In this document: piece after piece, positions 6,186 to 13,640 of the stretch
Position numbering within the stretch: the stretch's first letter is position 1
How the letters are laid out: every line of letters begins with the position of its first letter
Source of the DNA: CALARM01 sp964431735
GTDB lineage: Bacteria > Vulcanimicrobiota > SpSt-956 > JAKJGF01
Length of the DNA stretch: 20,016 bases
Assembly (NCBI GenBank): GCA_964431735.1
Contig: CAYSLJ010000134.1
Coordinates: forward strand, 1-20,016
Reading direction: 5' to 3'
Position numbers and translations under genes: made by a program
Notes under the pieces: model-generated
Database searches by the model: none
What the model was told of the DNA's origin: nothing
The model's input: only the letters and a program-made list of their open reading frames with translations

Positions 6186-8648
6186 ATGGATAGTATGGGA
6201 GGAATAGGCAATATAGGCGGCCAGTTAGATGCAGGTTATATGCAGAGTGATACCAGTTTTAAGAAAGGTATACATAAAGCAAAATCAGTAAGGAATAGAA
6301 GGGCAAAAAGAAAAGTAAGACCTCATATTCCAAAAATGGAAGCGTCTCATCAGCAAACAAATCAAAAACTCGGTGAAGGCAGGAAACAGGGTCATTCTGC
6401 CCAGGATAAATTTATGGGCAATCAATATGCAAAGGATGCCATGTCCGGTGGCAAGGGTATGCTCGGCCTTATGCCTAAAAACATGGGAGCTTTCGCCATG
6501 ATGGGCGGTCAGCAGATGGGGAAAGGCGGAAGTATGGCCAATGCTGCCTATCAGGCACCTGTTCAGGTAATGGCAGGTATGGGCAATATGGAATACGGTT
6601 CTATGACCCAGATAGATCCTCTCACATCGGCTCTGAGCCGTGTCGGAGGGTTCCAGCAACAGATTGGTGTGGGACTCCAGACATGCTTTACAGACGGCAG
6701 AATGCAGATGAACATGAACCAGATGTTTTCTAAAAACATGCTGCAACATACGAAAATGGGTCAGATGTTTGGCATGAAAGAACAGATGTTCGGTTTAAAA
6801 GAAAAGATGTTCAACGGTATAGGCCAGACATTAAACAATGTAGGAACAGCTCTTAATACTGCTGCAACAGGTGTAAATGCGGCAGCCACCGGTGTTGAAG
6901 CTGCTGCCACAGCAGTTGCCGCTGTTCCCTATGTAGGGCCTGCCTTATCTGCTGCTCTGAAAGTCGTTGCAAAAATGTTAAAAATGATAGCCAAACTTCT
7001 GCAGAATGTGGCCAAACAGATGCAGAATATGGGTAAAACTATGACTCAAAAAGGCCAGCTCATGGGTCAGCAGAAGAATATGATGAACATGAAAAAAATG
7101 ATGGAAAATAAACTTGCCGAAATGTTCAAAGGCCAGCTTAAAGTAGGCCAGGAAAGAATGGGCAATATACAGAATGCAATGGGAAATCTCCAGCAACAGC
7201 AGGGTTTATGCAGAGCCCATCAGAATGCCATAATGAAGAGACTCGAAGAACTGGGTGCAAATCCTGCAGATGTAAGTGGTAATATGATGCAAAATATGGG
7301 CAATTTCCTTGGCCTCGGACAGCAGCAGGGCATGGGGAAAAACATGATGGGTGCCGGCATGTTAGGAGCAGCTATGGGACTCGGTGCTATGGCAGGAGTT
7401 GCCATGAATAACATGATGAGACCCAATATGGCTATGAACATGGGGATGAACATGGGTATGCCATCTATGCCTGCCATAGGCGGCGGTTTCGGCGGAGGAA
7501 GTTTTGCCGGTGCCGGTTTCGGCGGAGGCGGAGGATTCGGAGGAGGTAGCTTCAGCGGCGGCGGCCCTTCTATGTCAATGCCTTCTATGTCAATGCCTTC
7601 TATGTCAATGCCTTCTATGTCAATGCCGTCTATGTCAATGCCGTCTATGTCAATGCCGTCTATGCCATCTATATCAACTCCATCTATCGGTACAGGTGCA
7701 GTGGCATCAGCCGGAGCAGGCACAACAGGTGCAGTGGCATCAGCCGGAGCAGGCACAACAGGTGCAGTGGCATCAGCCGGAGCAGGCACAACAGGTGCAG
7801 TGGCATCGGCAGCAGCGGGTCAGACAGGAGCAAATACTCAGGCTGGAATTCAGGATAACAACATAACAAACGACAAAAAAGCTCAGGATGCGAAAAAGCA
7901 GCAGGATGCGAAAAAGCAGCAGGATGCAAAGAAGAAACAGCAGGCAAATCAGAAAAAGAAAACACAGGGAGCACAGAAAGGCCAGCAACAGAAAGGTGCT
8001 CGTATGGGACAGGCCAAAGGTGCACAGAAGGGCAGAGAAAAAGGCGAGAACCAGGTAGAGCAGATGAAACAGCAGATGCTTCAAATGGCCAACTTTATCA
8101 ATGGTAATAAAGACAATCAGCAGCCGGATGTTCAGAATAATGTAAGAAGTAATAAGAGATCACTTCAGATGATGTATTCTAAAGTGGAAGGGAAATATGA
8201 TCTCGGTGAAGCCCAGGGACCTATCTCACAGGCTCTCGGAGTGGATGCAGAGCAATTCAAATCCCAGGCAACTCTGGATAATGGTTCCAAACAGCAGGGA
8301 AAAGGCATGGGTCAGAACAAATTCGGACAGAATAAATTCGGACAGAATAAATTCGGACAGAATAAATTCGGACAGCAGAATCAGGTAAATGCTCAGGCAC
8401 AGGCATTCAGTCAGAATCAGCAGGGGCAGAATGTAGCAAAAGCAGAGGCGACTGTAAATACAACGACACCGGATACAAATACTACAGCTCAGGCTTTTGC
8501 TGCTACAGATAATACATTTGCCAGTGCCAGTGTAAATACAGTGCAGAGTACTCCCACCATAGATACAAATATTCCGACTGCACCTTCTATAAATACGACA
8601 GCCAGTGCAGGTGCCGGTTTCAGTACAGGCGGAGGCGCAAAAATCTAA
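6186..8648 (+). CDS. Met/Gln/Gly-rich low-complexity repeat protein
   Basis: An 820-aa protein I do not recognise. There is no signal peptide. Regions: a basic N-terminus (about residues 26-50, Lys/Arg-rich); a Met/Gly/Gln-rich part with an Ala/Val-rich hydrophobic segment at about 219-272 (AATGV repeats, then PYVGPALSAALKVV) running into Met/Lys/Gln amphipathic helices; a Gly/Phe-rich stretch at about 432-460; six PSMSM units at 461-490; three GAVASAGAGTT units at 504-536; KKQQDA units at about 568-585; four GQNKF units at 709-728; and an Asn/Thr/Ala-rich tail. Only two Cys are evident, against a very high Met content. The ATG at 6186 with GGTGG 8 nt upstream is preferred to GTG 6174. It is monocistronic, with its own promoter and strong terminator. 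It could be a structural, condensate-forming or surface-associated scaffold; this is inference only. Confidence 0.85.
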   Translation: MDSMGGIGNIGGQLDAGYMQSDTSFKKGIHKAKSVRNRRAKRKVRPHIPKMEASHQQTNQKLGEGRKQGHSAQDKFMGNQYAKDAMSGGKGMLGLMPKNMGAFAMMGGQQMGKGGSMANAAYQAPVQVMAGMGNMEYGSMTQIDPLTSALSRVGGFQQQIGVGLQTCFTDGRMQMNMNQMFSKNMLQHTKMGQMFGMKEQMFGLKEKMFNGIGQTLNNVGTALNTAATGVNAAATGVEAAATAVAAVPYVGPALSAALKVVAKMLKMIAKLLQNVAKQMQNMGKTMTQKGQLMGQQKNMMNMKKMMENKLAEMFKGQLKVGQERMGNIQNAMGNLQQQQGLCRAHQNAIMKRLEELGANPADVSGNMMQNMGNFLGLGQQQGMGKNMMGAGMLGAAMGLGAMAGVAMNNMMRPNMAMNMGMNMGMPSMPAIGGGFGGGSFAGAGFGGGGGFGGGSFSGGGPSMSMPSMSMPSMSMPSMSMPSMSMPSMSMPSMPSISTPSIGTGAVASAGAGTTGAVASAGAGTTGAVASAGAGTTGAVASAAAGQTGANTQAGIQDNNITNDKKAQDAKKQQDAKKQQDAKKKQQANQKKKTQGAQKGQQQKGARMGQAKGAQKGREKGENQVEQMKQQMLQMANFINGNKDNQQPDVQNNVRSNKRSLQMMYSKVEGKYDLGEAQGPISQALGVDAEQFKSQATLDNGSKQQGKGMGQNKFGQNKFGQNKFGQNKFGQQNQVNAQAQAFSQNQQGQNVAKAEATVNTTTPDTNTTAQAFAATDNTFASASVNTVQSTPTIDTNIPTAPSINTTASAGAGFSTGGGAKI
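7566..7679 (+). repeat. 15-nt in-frame tandem repeat (PSMSM)
   Basis: Four perfect copies of CCTTCTATGTCAATG, two of CCGTCTATGTCAATG, then degenerate copies encoding PSM and PSIST. The near-identity at synonymous positions indicates recent expansion. Confidence 0.95.
7695..7817 (+). repeat. 33-nt in-frame tandem repeat (GAVASAGAGTT)
   Basis: Three perfect 33-nt copies (7695-7727, 7728-7760, 7761-7793) and a partial fourth that diverges after GAVASA. Confidence 0.95.
7887..7940 (+). repeat. 18-nt in-frame tandem repeat (DAKKQQ)
   Basis: Two identical 18-nt units starting GATGCGAAAAAG, plus a third with synonymous and Lys-for-Gln changes. Confidence 0.9.
8310..8369 (+). repeat. 15-nt in-frame tandem repeat (GQNKF)
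   Basis: Four units encoding GQNKF. The last three are identical GGACAGAATAAATTC and the first differs only at synonymous sites. Confidence 0.95.
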
Positions 8649-8665
8649 ATAACAGATTGACAGGA

Positions 8666-8703
8666 AACGGGTGAAGAGTTGATGCTTCACCCGTTATTTT
8701 ATT
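8666..8703 (+). terminator. Rho-independent terminator of Met/Gln-rich gene
   Basis: A perfect 11-bp stem AACGGGTGAAG (8666-8676) with CTTCACCCGTT (8685-8695), an 8-nt loop, and ATTTTATT following. It begins 17 nt after the stop codon. Confidence 0.9.
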
Positions 8704-8719
8704 AGACAAAAATTACGAG

Positions 8720-8748
8720 TTGAAAATTTATTATTTAAAGTTTATAAT
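8720..8748 (+). promoter_or_regulatory. Promoter of response regulator-kinase gene
   Basis: TTGAAA (8720-8725) and TATAAT (8743-8748) with a 17-bp spacer: a near-consensus housekeeping promoter. It gives a leader of about 113 nt containing the heptamer array at 8821-8848. Confidence 0.6.
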
Positions 8749-8820
8749 GTTATGAGTGACATATTAAAAATTCTGTCTATGTTTTTCAGAATAGTATAAC
8801 AATTCAGGTTCAGGCCCCGC

Positions 8821-8848
8821 GTCACGCATTACGCGTCACGCATCACGA
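8821..8848. repeat. Four tandem heptamers in kinase leader
   Basis: GTCACGC, ATTACGC, GTCACGC, ATCACGA: the reverse-complement orientation of the GTGANNN family. They end 20 nt before the start codon, next to the SD. Confidence 0.7.
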
Positions 8849-8868
8849 TATTAAAGGGAGTTAACCCT

Positions 8869-9981
8869 ATGGAAGCGGCAACCATACTGATAGTGGAAGA
8901 CAATACTGTTATAAGAAAAGCACTGGAAAGTATTTTAAAAAAATATGGTTACAATGTTATTATTGCCGTTGACGGTCAGGAGGCTCTGACCATTGTATCG
9001 GGACAGGTACCTGACCTGATCATTTCCGATATAATGATGCCAAATTTAAATGGCTATGAATTTTACAAACTGATTCGAGACATGCCTGATTTAGGAATAG
9101 TTCCCTTTATATTCTTAACAGCTCTTGACGCGGAAAAAGAAGTCCGTCAGGCAAAAGAGCTGGGAGTAGATGATTATCTTACCAAACCTTTTACAAAAGA
9201 AGATCTCATATGTGTGGTCAAGGGCAAATTAAAAAGAAAGGCTCAGATAAAGAGCAGTACCAGTAAAGAGATTGAAGATTTAAAAAAAGATATTATCATG
9301 ACCCTTACTCATGAATTTAACACTCCTCTGACTATAATAAGGGGATTTACGTCTTTATTGTTAAGAAACGATTTATATCTTGAAAAAAATGAACTGAAAG
9401 AATTATTAAATTGCATTAAAGCCGGCGGCGATCGTCTGGGTGAACTTATAAGTGACTTTACTGCCATGATAGAAATAGAATCAGGTTTTTTAGCCAGAGA
9501 AGTGGCTCTGCTGTATAAGAAAAATAACATTAACTCCATTATTGACTCCCTTAAATATAAATTTACTTCAAATACTTCTGACAGAGACATAGAGATTTAC
9601 TGCAAGTTGAATCAGGATTTACCTTTATTCAATTTTTCGGATAAACACATATCAATGGCCATAGAGAAAATCATTGATAATGCGATTAAATTTTCCAACA
9701 AAGAAAAAATTGTTATAAAAATAAATACTGATAAAGAAAAAGATAGTATTTGTATTGAAATAGAAGATAATGGCCCCGGCATAGCAGAACATGAATTTGA
9801 GAATATATTTAAAAAGTTTTATCAGATAAACAGAAGAACTATAGAACAGCAGGGAGCCGGTGTAGGACTTACTATTTCAAAAGCATATATTGAAGCTAAC
9901 AGCGGTAACATTTCTGTAGAGAGTAAAGAAGGAGAAGGATCAAAATTTATCATCACATTACCTGCAAATGAGGATGGATAA
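8869..9981 (+). CDS. Receiver-histidine kinase hybrid protein
   Basis: A 370-aa cytoplasmic signalling protein. The N-terminal receiver domain (residues 5-122) has the acidic pair Glu10/Asp11, phosphoacceptor Asp54 in IISDIMMP, Thr84 and Lys106 (LTKPF). A short linker leads to the HisKA dimerisation domain with phosphorylatable His148 in LTHEFNTPL. The HATPase domain follows with N box IIDNAIKFS, G1 DNGPGI, F box IFKKFYQ and G2 GAGVGL. No membrane segment or sensor domain is present, so input probably comes by phosphotransfer to Asp54 from another kinase, which then tunes the C-terminal kinase. No dedicated output regulator lies nearby. GGGAG lies inside a short AGGG...CCCT hairpin just before the ATG. 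Confidence 0.94.
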   Translation: MEAATILIVEDNTVIRKALESILKKYGYNVIIAVDGQEALTIVSGQVPDLIISDIMMPNLNGYEFYKLIRDMPDLGIVPFIFLTALDAEKEVRQAKELGVDDYLTKPFTKEDLICVVKGKLKRKAQIKSSTSKEIEDLKKDIIMTLTHEFNTPLTIIRGFTSLLLRNDLYLEKNELKELLNCIKAGGDRLGELISDFTAMIEIESGFLAREVALLYKKNNINSIIDSLKYKFTSNTSDRDIEIYCKLNQDLPLFNFSDKHISMAIEKIIDNAIKFSNKEKIVIKINTDKEKDSICIEIEDNGPGIAEHEFENIFKKFYQINRRTIEQQGAGVGLTISKAYIEANSGNISVESKEGEGSKFIITLPANEDG

Positions 9982-9983
9982 TA

Positions 9984-10054
9984 GTAACGGGTAAGACGTG
10001 ACAGGTAGAATTACCCCGGTTACTACCATTGACAATTCACTGTTCACTTTTTAC
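9984..10054. repeat. Heptamer array between convergent genes
   Basis: Left: GTAACGG, GTAAGAC, GTGACAG, GTAGAAT (9984-10011). Right: TTACTAC, CATTGAC, AATTCAC, TGTTCAC, TTTTTAC (10020-10054), each ending in AC, which is GT- on the other strand. Periodicity is exactly 7. The array runs into the 3' end of the minus-strand gene and supplies its stop and last six codons (AVKSEQ). Confidence 0.7.
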
Positions 10055-12031
10055 TGCAAAAGGTCTGAAGGTATTTAATATTTCATCACAGATCTCTTTT
10101 ATTTCCGTATCAGTATCATAGACGTAAGACATAAATATTTGAATCACAAAACCATCCCTTATAAAAGTCGTAACAACAATATAAACGTCTCTATTCGTAT
10201 CTTCTCTCATGGTTCTTCTGGCTTTTATAATGGATGCCGGGAAATTACAGAATGTGCCGTCAATTTTATCGGGATTGGAATAGCCGAGTGCCTCGAACTG
10301 ATTTAACAGATCCATAGAAATGGCATCTATATTTTCTTGTTCGGAAGGTTTGAAATAGAGAATATTTATGCCGTTTATCCATGCCGTATCAGGCTGAGGT
10401 GAAATGGAAAGACAGGAAAATCTGTCAGATATTTTTTGTTCCGTAACCCACGGGGAAGGATACTGAAGAGAAAAGAGCGCCGATGTTTCGTTCAACAGTT
10501 TCCAACCCTGCTTTTCTACAGGTATTATAATATGAAAATTATCTATAATATCCATAAAGAGACTCTTATAATCGGCAAATTCATCAGATTGAACCGTCAT
10601 ATAAAGGGTATAAAGATTTTTGCCTTTAATTTCAACATATACAATACCTTCTATATTAATATTATTTTTAGCACCTTTAAAATGGTACATGTTTCCTTTC
10701 TTATTTGTTAAAGTAGAAATTTTAGGAAGATCTGAAAAATTCTTAATATCCTTTTTATAAGTATCTAAAATACCTTTTCCTGCAACATCTATATTAATAT
10801 CGGCACCGGTTGTATTCATAACCATATAATCTATTATAAGAGGAGGATTGTCTGTCCTATTATCATTCCGATTGAAGGTATAAGTAATTTTCTGAGGAAT
10901 TTGTTTATTATCTATTTTCCATTCCACAGGATATTTCATCATAAAATATGATTCCGGTGCAATAAAGCTTTTCATGTCTGCTGTTTTTCGTGAATCTCTC
11001 TGTAAAATCTGAAAACTATTTATCATATCCGTAAAAGTCGGAAGATAAACGGAGAAATCATCTACCGGTCTTGCTGCGCTCACGATTACCATATTTTCTT
11101 TACCTATAGCTATTATAAGGATAGTATCCAGTTCTATACCCTTCAGGTTTCCCTGTATATGATATTTTCTGGCAGCCATATCATTCAATATAAAATCCTG
11201 TCCTCTTTCAACTTCCTGCCCGTCGGTAAGACTTCTTTTATACAGTTCTGCCAGTCCCATTGCAGTAAGATTGAGATTCATATTATCTTTTTTCTTACTG
11301 TCCAGTTTCAGAATATTTATGAGTATTCCATTTGTAGCAGGATGTTCTCCTGAAGGAGAAAAGCCAAAGGAGAGGGCATCGGCTTTACTCATATTATTTA
11401 CTTCCCAGTCCTGAGGATATTTTATGGTAAAATTCTCGTCTGTAAACAATTTAAATGTTTCATCTTCGGCAGGAACAGGTGTTTTTATTTCATAAGCTAT
11501 AGGAACAGGTGTTACAAATTTATCTATCATGGCCATGTATATATCTTTATATAGATGAAAATTCTTTTCCGAAGAAAAAGCAGTTATGATAAATATAGTA
11601 TCTCTGTTTACAGAGACGACTATAAATAATTCTCTGGAATTTTTGTTATCTCCCTTATTTGTTTTGAAGTGATAAAATATGGCATCTGAGCCGGACAGAT
11701 CAATTTTTTTAGAAGGTTCCACTTCAATGGAATAAGGGTAAGACTCCATAAAAGATTTTTTAAATTTTGCCGACAGGTCATCAAGAGATATAGAATTACC
11801 TCCGTAAAGATTACCGTAAATTATGGCAACGCCGGTATTTTTTGCTTCTTCCCCTGAAGGATAAAACCCTGTAAGACCGTCTGTTGCTTCCTGGCAGTTC
11901 CAGGAAGAAGGATAGGTTATACCGAATATGCCATGACGTTCTTTATATTCTTTTAAAGGCTCGTCTTTAGCAGAGAGTATGTTTGAGAAATATATAGATA
12001 TAATAAATAAACAGATTAAAAATTTTTTCAT
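10037..12031 (-). CDS. Secreted protein with four PsbP/DUF1795-like repeats
   Basis: A 664-aa exported protein. The signal peptide MKKFLICLFIISIYFSNILSA is followed by a likely cleavage before Lys22; there is no lipobox. The mature part contains four tandem repeats of about 160 residues, each opening with a hydrophobic-YP-x-x-W motif: ITYPSSW (near 38), IKYPQDW (near 202), MKYPVEW (near 363) and LQYPSPW (near 522). Each ends in an amphipathic helix such as YLPTFTDMINSFQI. This matches the general PsbP/Mog1/DUF1795 fold pattern, whose ligands are mostly unknown. ATG 12031 is chosen over TTG 12052 because it gives a clean signal peptide; neither has a clear SD. It lies 32 nt after the metallopeptidase gene and is probably cotranscribed. 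The final AVKSEQ is encoded by a heptamer repeat. Confidence 0.78.
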   Translation of the reverse strand: MKKFLICLFIISIYFSNILSAKDEPLKEYKERHGIFGITYPSSWNCQEATDGLTGFYPSGEEAKNTGVAIIYGNLYGGNSISLDDLSAKFKKSFMESYPYSIEVEPSKKIDLSGSDAIFYHFKTNKGDNKNSRELFIVVSVNRDTIFIITAFSSEKNFHLYKDIYMAMIDKFVTPVPIAYEIKTPVPAEDETFKLFTDENFTIKYPQDWEVNNMSKADALSFGFSPSGEHPATNGILINILKLDSKKKDNMNLNLTAMGLAELYKRSLTDGQEVERGQDFILNDMAARKYHIQGNLKGIELDTILIIAIGKENMVIVSAARPVDDFSVYLPTFTDMINSFQILQRDSRKTADMKSFIAPESYFMMKYPVEWKIDNKQIPQKITYTFNRNDNRTDNPPLIIDYMVMNTTGADINIDVAGKGILDTYKKDIKNFSDLPKISTLTNKKGNMYHFKGAKNNINIEGIVYVEIKGKNLYTLYMTVQSDEFADYKSLFMDIIDNFHIIIPVEKQGWKLLNETSALFSLQYPSPWVTEQKISDRFSCLSISPQPDTAWINGINILYFKPSEQENIDAISMDLLNQFEALGYSNPDKIDGTFCNFPASIIKARRTMREDTNRDVYIVVTTFIRDGFVIQIFMSYVYDTDTEIKEICDEILNTFRPFAVKSEQ

Positions 12032-12063
12032 AAATAATTTTATATATATCAAAATTTAAAAAA

Positions 12064-12705
12064 TTAATACAGCCATTCAGGAGGCCATAATTTTTCCCTT
12101 TTTACTCTTTTCTCTATAACATCTTCTGATATACAAAAAGGTTTACATAATGAAGGAGATATCCTCCAGAGAACAGCATCGGGATCATTTTCTAAATAAT
12201 ACAAAATTTCTTTAACTTCTATTTCTTTATAAACTCTTTCAATTTCTTTTATTAACTGGCTTCGAGGGACTAACAATCTGCCGGAAAATTCATTGGCCTG
12301 CCATTCAAAATCACTGTATATTTTTTCAGGTATTTCTTTACTGAATTCTTTCCAGTCATCAGGAGAAGAGATAGGAAGATTTGCATAAATATCTTTATGC
12401 AAAACAAAATGTCCTAATTCATGTGCAAGAGAAAAACGTGACCAGTTCTGGTATTTATCTTCTTCATAATAATCATAATCTATAACAATACTATCTAATT
12501 CTCTTGTTAAATAAGCTTTTATATTATATTCAGGCATTAAGCCATGTTTTGGTATAATATTTAAACCTATATCATTTTCAATAATTCTTTCTATATTAAC
12601 AGGTATAATTTCATCAGGCCAGTATTGCAAAATAAATTCATCCACTATTTCCCACAGCTGTTCTTTATACAACCATTTACATTTAAATCTTGAATAATCC
12701 GGCAA
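12064..12705 (-). CDS. ImmA/IrrE-family metallopeptidase
   Basis: A 213-aa protein with the zinc-peptidase motif HELGH (His95, Glu96, His99) in RFSLAHELGHFVLH. Downstream, the helix EWQANEFSGRLLVP supplies the third zinc ligand, probably Glu134. This is the M78/ImmA-IrrE family, which typically cleaves a partner XRE repressor to derepress genes. TTG at 12705 follows the XRE stop codon directly (TAATTG), and GAGGGA in the XRE 3' end is its SD, so the two genes are tightly coupled. The C-terminus (residues 160-213) is not recognised. Substrate cleavage of the adjacent XRE protein is inference from the family. Confidence 0.9.
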   Translation of the reverse strand: MPDYSRFKCKWLYKEQLWEIVDEFILQYWPDEIIPVNIERIIENDIGLNIIPKHGLMPEYNIKAYLTRELDSIVIDYDYYEEDKYQNWSRFSLAHELGHFVLHKDIYANLPISSPDDWKEFSKEIPEKIYSDFEWQANEFSGRLLVPRSQLIKEIERVYKEIEVKEILYYLENDPDAVLWRISPSLCKPFCISEDVIEKRVKREKLWPPEWLY

Positions 12706-13071
12706 TTAAATTCCCTCTCTTCGAATATTTTCAATAAGGCTGTTTAATTCGTCTTCTGTTGGTTTTTCACTTCTTAAAGTTCTAAAAAATAAAGGTAAAG
12801 ACTTAACAATTTCTTCATCGGATAAAATATCAGGAGGAATAATACCGGCGTCTATATGGGCTTTATCTGCTATTTCTTTCCACGCCATGGAATTTATATC
12901 TATATTTAAAACATCAGCAATAGCCTTTAATGTTTCCTCATCCTGAGGGGGACTGTATTTTCCTCTTTCAATTTTACTCCAATTACTGGCATCATAAGAA
13001 ATTTTCCTGCAAAATTCTCTTAAACTTAATCCTGATTTCAATCTTTCTTTTTTTATAATTTCACCAAACAA
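12706..13071 (-). CDS. XRE-family HTH regulator
   Basis: Helix-turn-helix of the Cro/CI type: LREFCRKISYDASNWSKIERGKYSPP, with the recognition helix in DASNWSKIERG, followed by KAIADVLNID. The C-terminal region (PPDILSDEEIVKSLPLFFRTLR) is the sort of tail often paired with ImmA-type peptidases. The longest frame starts at TTG 13125, but that codon is itself part of a perfect TTGACA -35 box, so translation must begin downstream. TTG 13071, 11 nt after AGAGAGG, is favoured (121 aa); GTG 13080 is only 2 nt from that SD. A 7-bp inverted repeat around the -10 indicates autoregulation. First gene of the XRE-peptidase-(secreted protein) operon. Confidence 0.88.
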   Translation of the reverse strand: MFGEIIKKERLKSGLSLREFCRKISYDASNWSKIERGKYSPPQDEETLKAIADVLNIDINSMAWKEIADKAHIDAGIIPPDILSDEEIVKSLPLFFRTLRSEKPTEDELNSLIENIRREGI

Positions 13072-13087
13072 ATTAATCACATCCTCT

Positions 13088-13125
13088 CTGTGGTAATTAT
13101 ACACCACAGGAATATTTTCTGTCAA
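13088..13125 (-). promoter_or_regulatory. Consensus promoter with operator for XRE operon
   Basis: On the minus strand TTGACA (13125-13120) and TATAAT (13101-13096) are 18 bp apart, both exact consensus. A perfect inverted repeat CTGTGGT...ACCACAG (13103-13109 and 13088-13094, 8-bp spacer) brackets the -10 box, an ideal site for repression by the XRE dimer. Confidence 0.8.
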
Positions 13126-13182
13126 TAGATTTAAAGCAAGTAGTTAATATTTTAATTATTTATTATATTTACAATTTATTAT

Positions 13183-13212
13183 TATAGTAAATAATATAAT
13201 ATATTTACTATA
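13183..13212. repeat. AT-rich inverted repeat
   Basis: TATAGTAAATA (13183-13193) and TATTTACTATA (13202-13212) form a perfect 11-bp inverted repeat immediately outside the left end of the second MITE-like element. The interval 13126-13220 is otherwise AT-rich with nothing else recognisable. Confidence 0.5.
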
Positions 13213-13220
13213 AAATATTA

Positions 13221-13366
13221 TAGTGTATTTCATAACTTATTAAAAATTAAATAGTCGTGACGCGTAACGCGTGACGCGTGACGGGTTTAATCCCTTCACA
13301 TCACGCATTACGCTTTACGCATTACGAGGTCATTATTTATGGATAGTTATGAAACTAACTATAATA
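13221..13366. repeat. MITE-like element, copy 2 (GTGACGC heptamer core)
   Basis: The left end TAGTGTATTTCATAACTTAT (13221-13240) is identical to copy 1, and the right end GTTATGAAACTAACTATAAT (from 13346) is also identical. Inside are GTGACGC, GTAACGC, GTGACGC, GTGACGG (13257-13284) and, in the other orientation, ATCACGC, ATTACGC, TTTACGC, ATTACGA (13300-13327). Bases next to the right end are partly conserved with copy 1. The right end carries a TATAAT (13360-13365) directed at the RHH gene at 13404. Confidence 0.72.
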
Positions 13367-13403
13367 TGTTTTTTTTAATAAAATATATAAAGGAGTGATT
13401 AAA

Positions 13404-13640
13404 ATGGTAGGAGAAAAGAAAAAGTTTATCAATATTAAGCTGAATGAGGATATGCACCAGAAATTAAAGATGCAATCGGTAAAAGAAAAGAAGAGTATGC
13501 ACGATATTATAGTGGAGTTAATAAGCGGATATATTTCACAGTCAGATAAAGAAATTATTCTTGAACCACTGGATGAAGAGGACAGGATGGATTTAGAAGA
13601 GGTTGAAACTGCTCAAGAAAATCCATATAAATCTATATAA
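13404..13640 (+). CDS. RHH-type antitoxin, C-terminally truncated
   Basis: A 78-aa protein with a ribbon-helix-helix: KKFINIKLNEDMHQKLKMQSVKEKKSMHDIIVELISGYI. The acidic linker LEPLDEEDRMDLEEVETAQENPYKSI aligns with the paralogue at 15767 (EELDEEDIKDIEEGRKAYADGKYKTF) but stops where that protein continues with about 10 more residues. The ATG at 13404 has AGGAG 8 nt upstream; GTG 13395 overlaps the SD. The cognate RelE-like toxin is missing here; its C-terminal remnant lies at 15470 beyond the tnpB element. It is therefore a probably orphaned antitoxin that may still bind DNA or the nearby paralogous toxin. Confidence 0.8.
   Translation: MVGEKKKFINIKLNEDMHQKLKMQSVKEKKSMHDIIVELISGYISQSDKEIILEPLDEEDRMDLEEVETAQENPYKSI

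Noticed and set aside
7220..7789. Long minus-strand frame rich in Ile-Asp-Gly repeats, plus other frames at 7504-7866 (+) and 7684-8025 (-)
   Set aside because: They are alternate readings of the tandem repeats in the Met/Gln-rich gene; no SD, no promoter, and composition explained by the repeat DNA.
12031..12052. TTG start giving a 7-residue longer secreted protein
   Set aside because: It would place charged and hydrophobic residues before a normal MKK signal peptide and has no SD.
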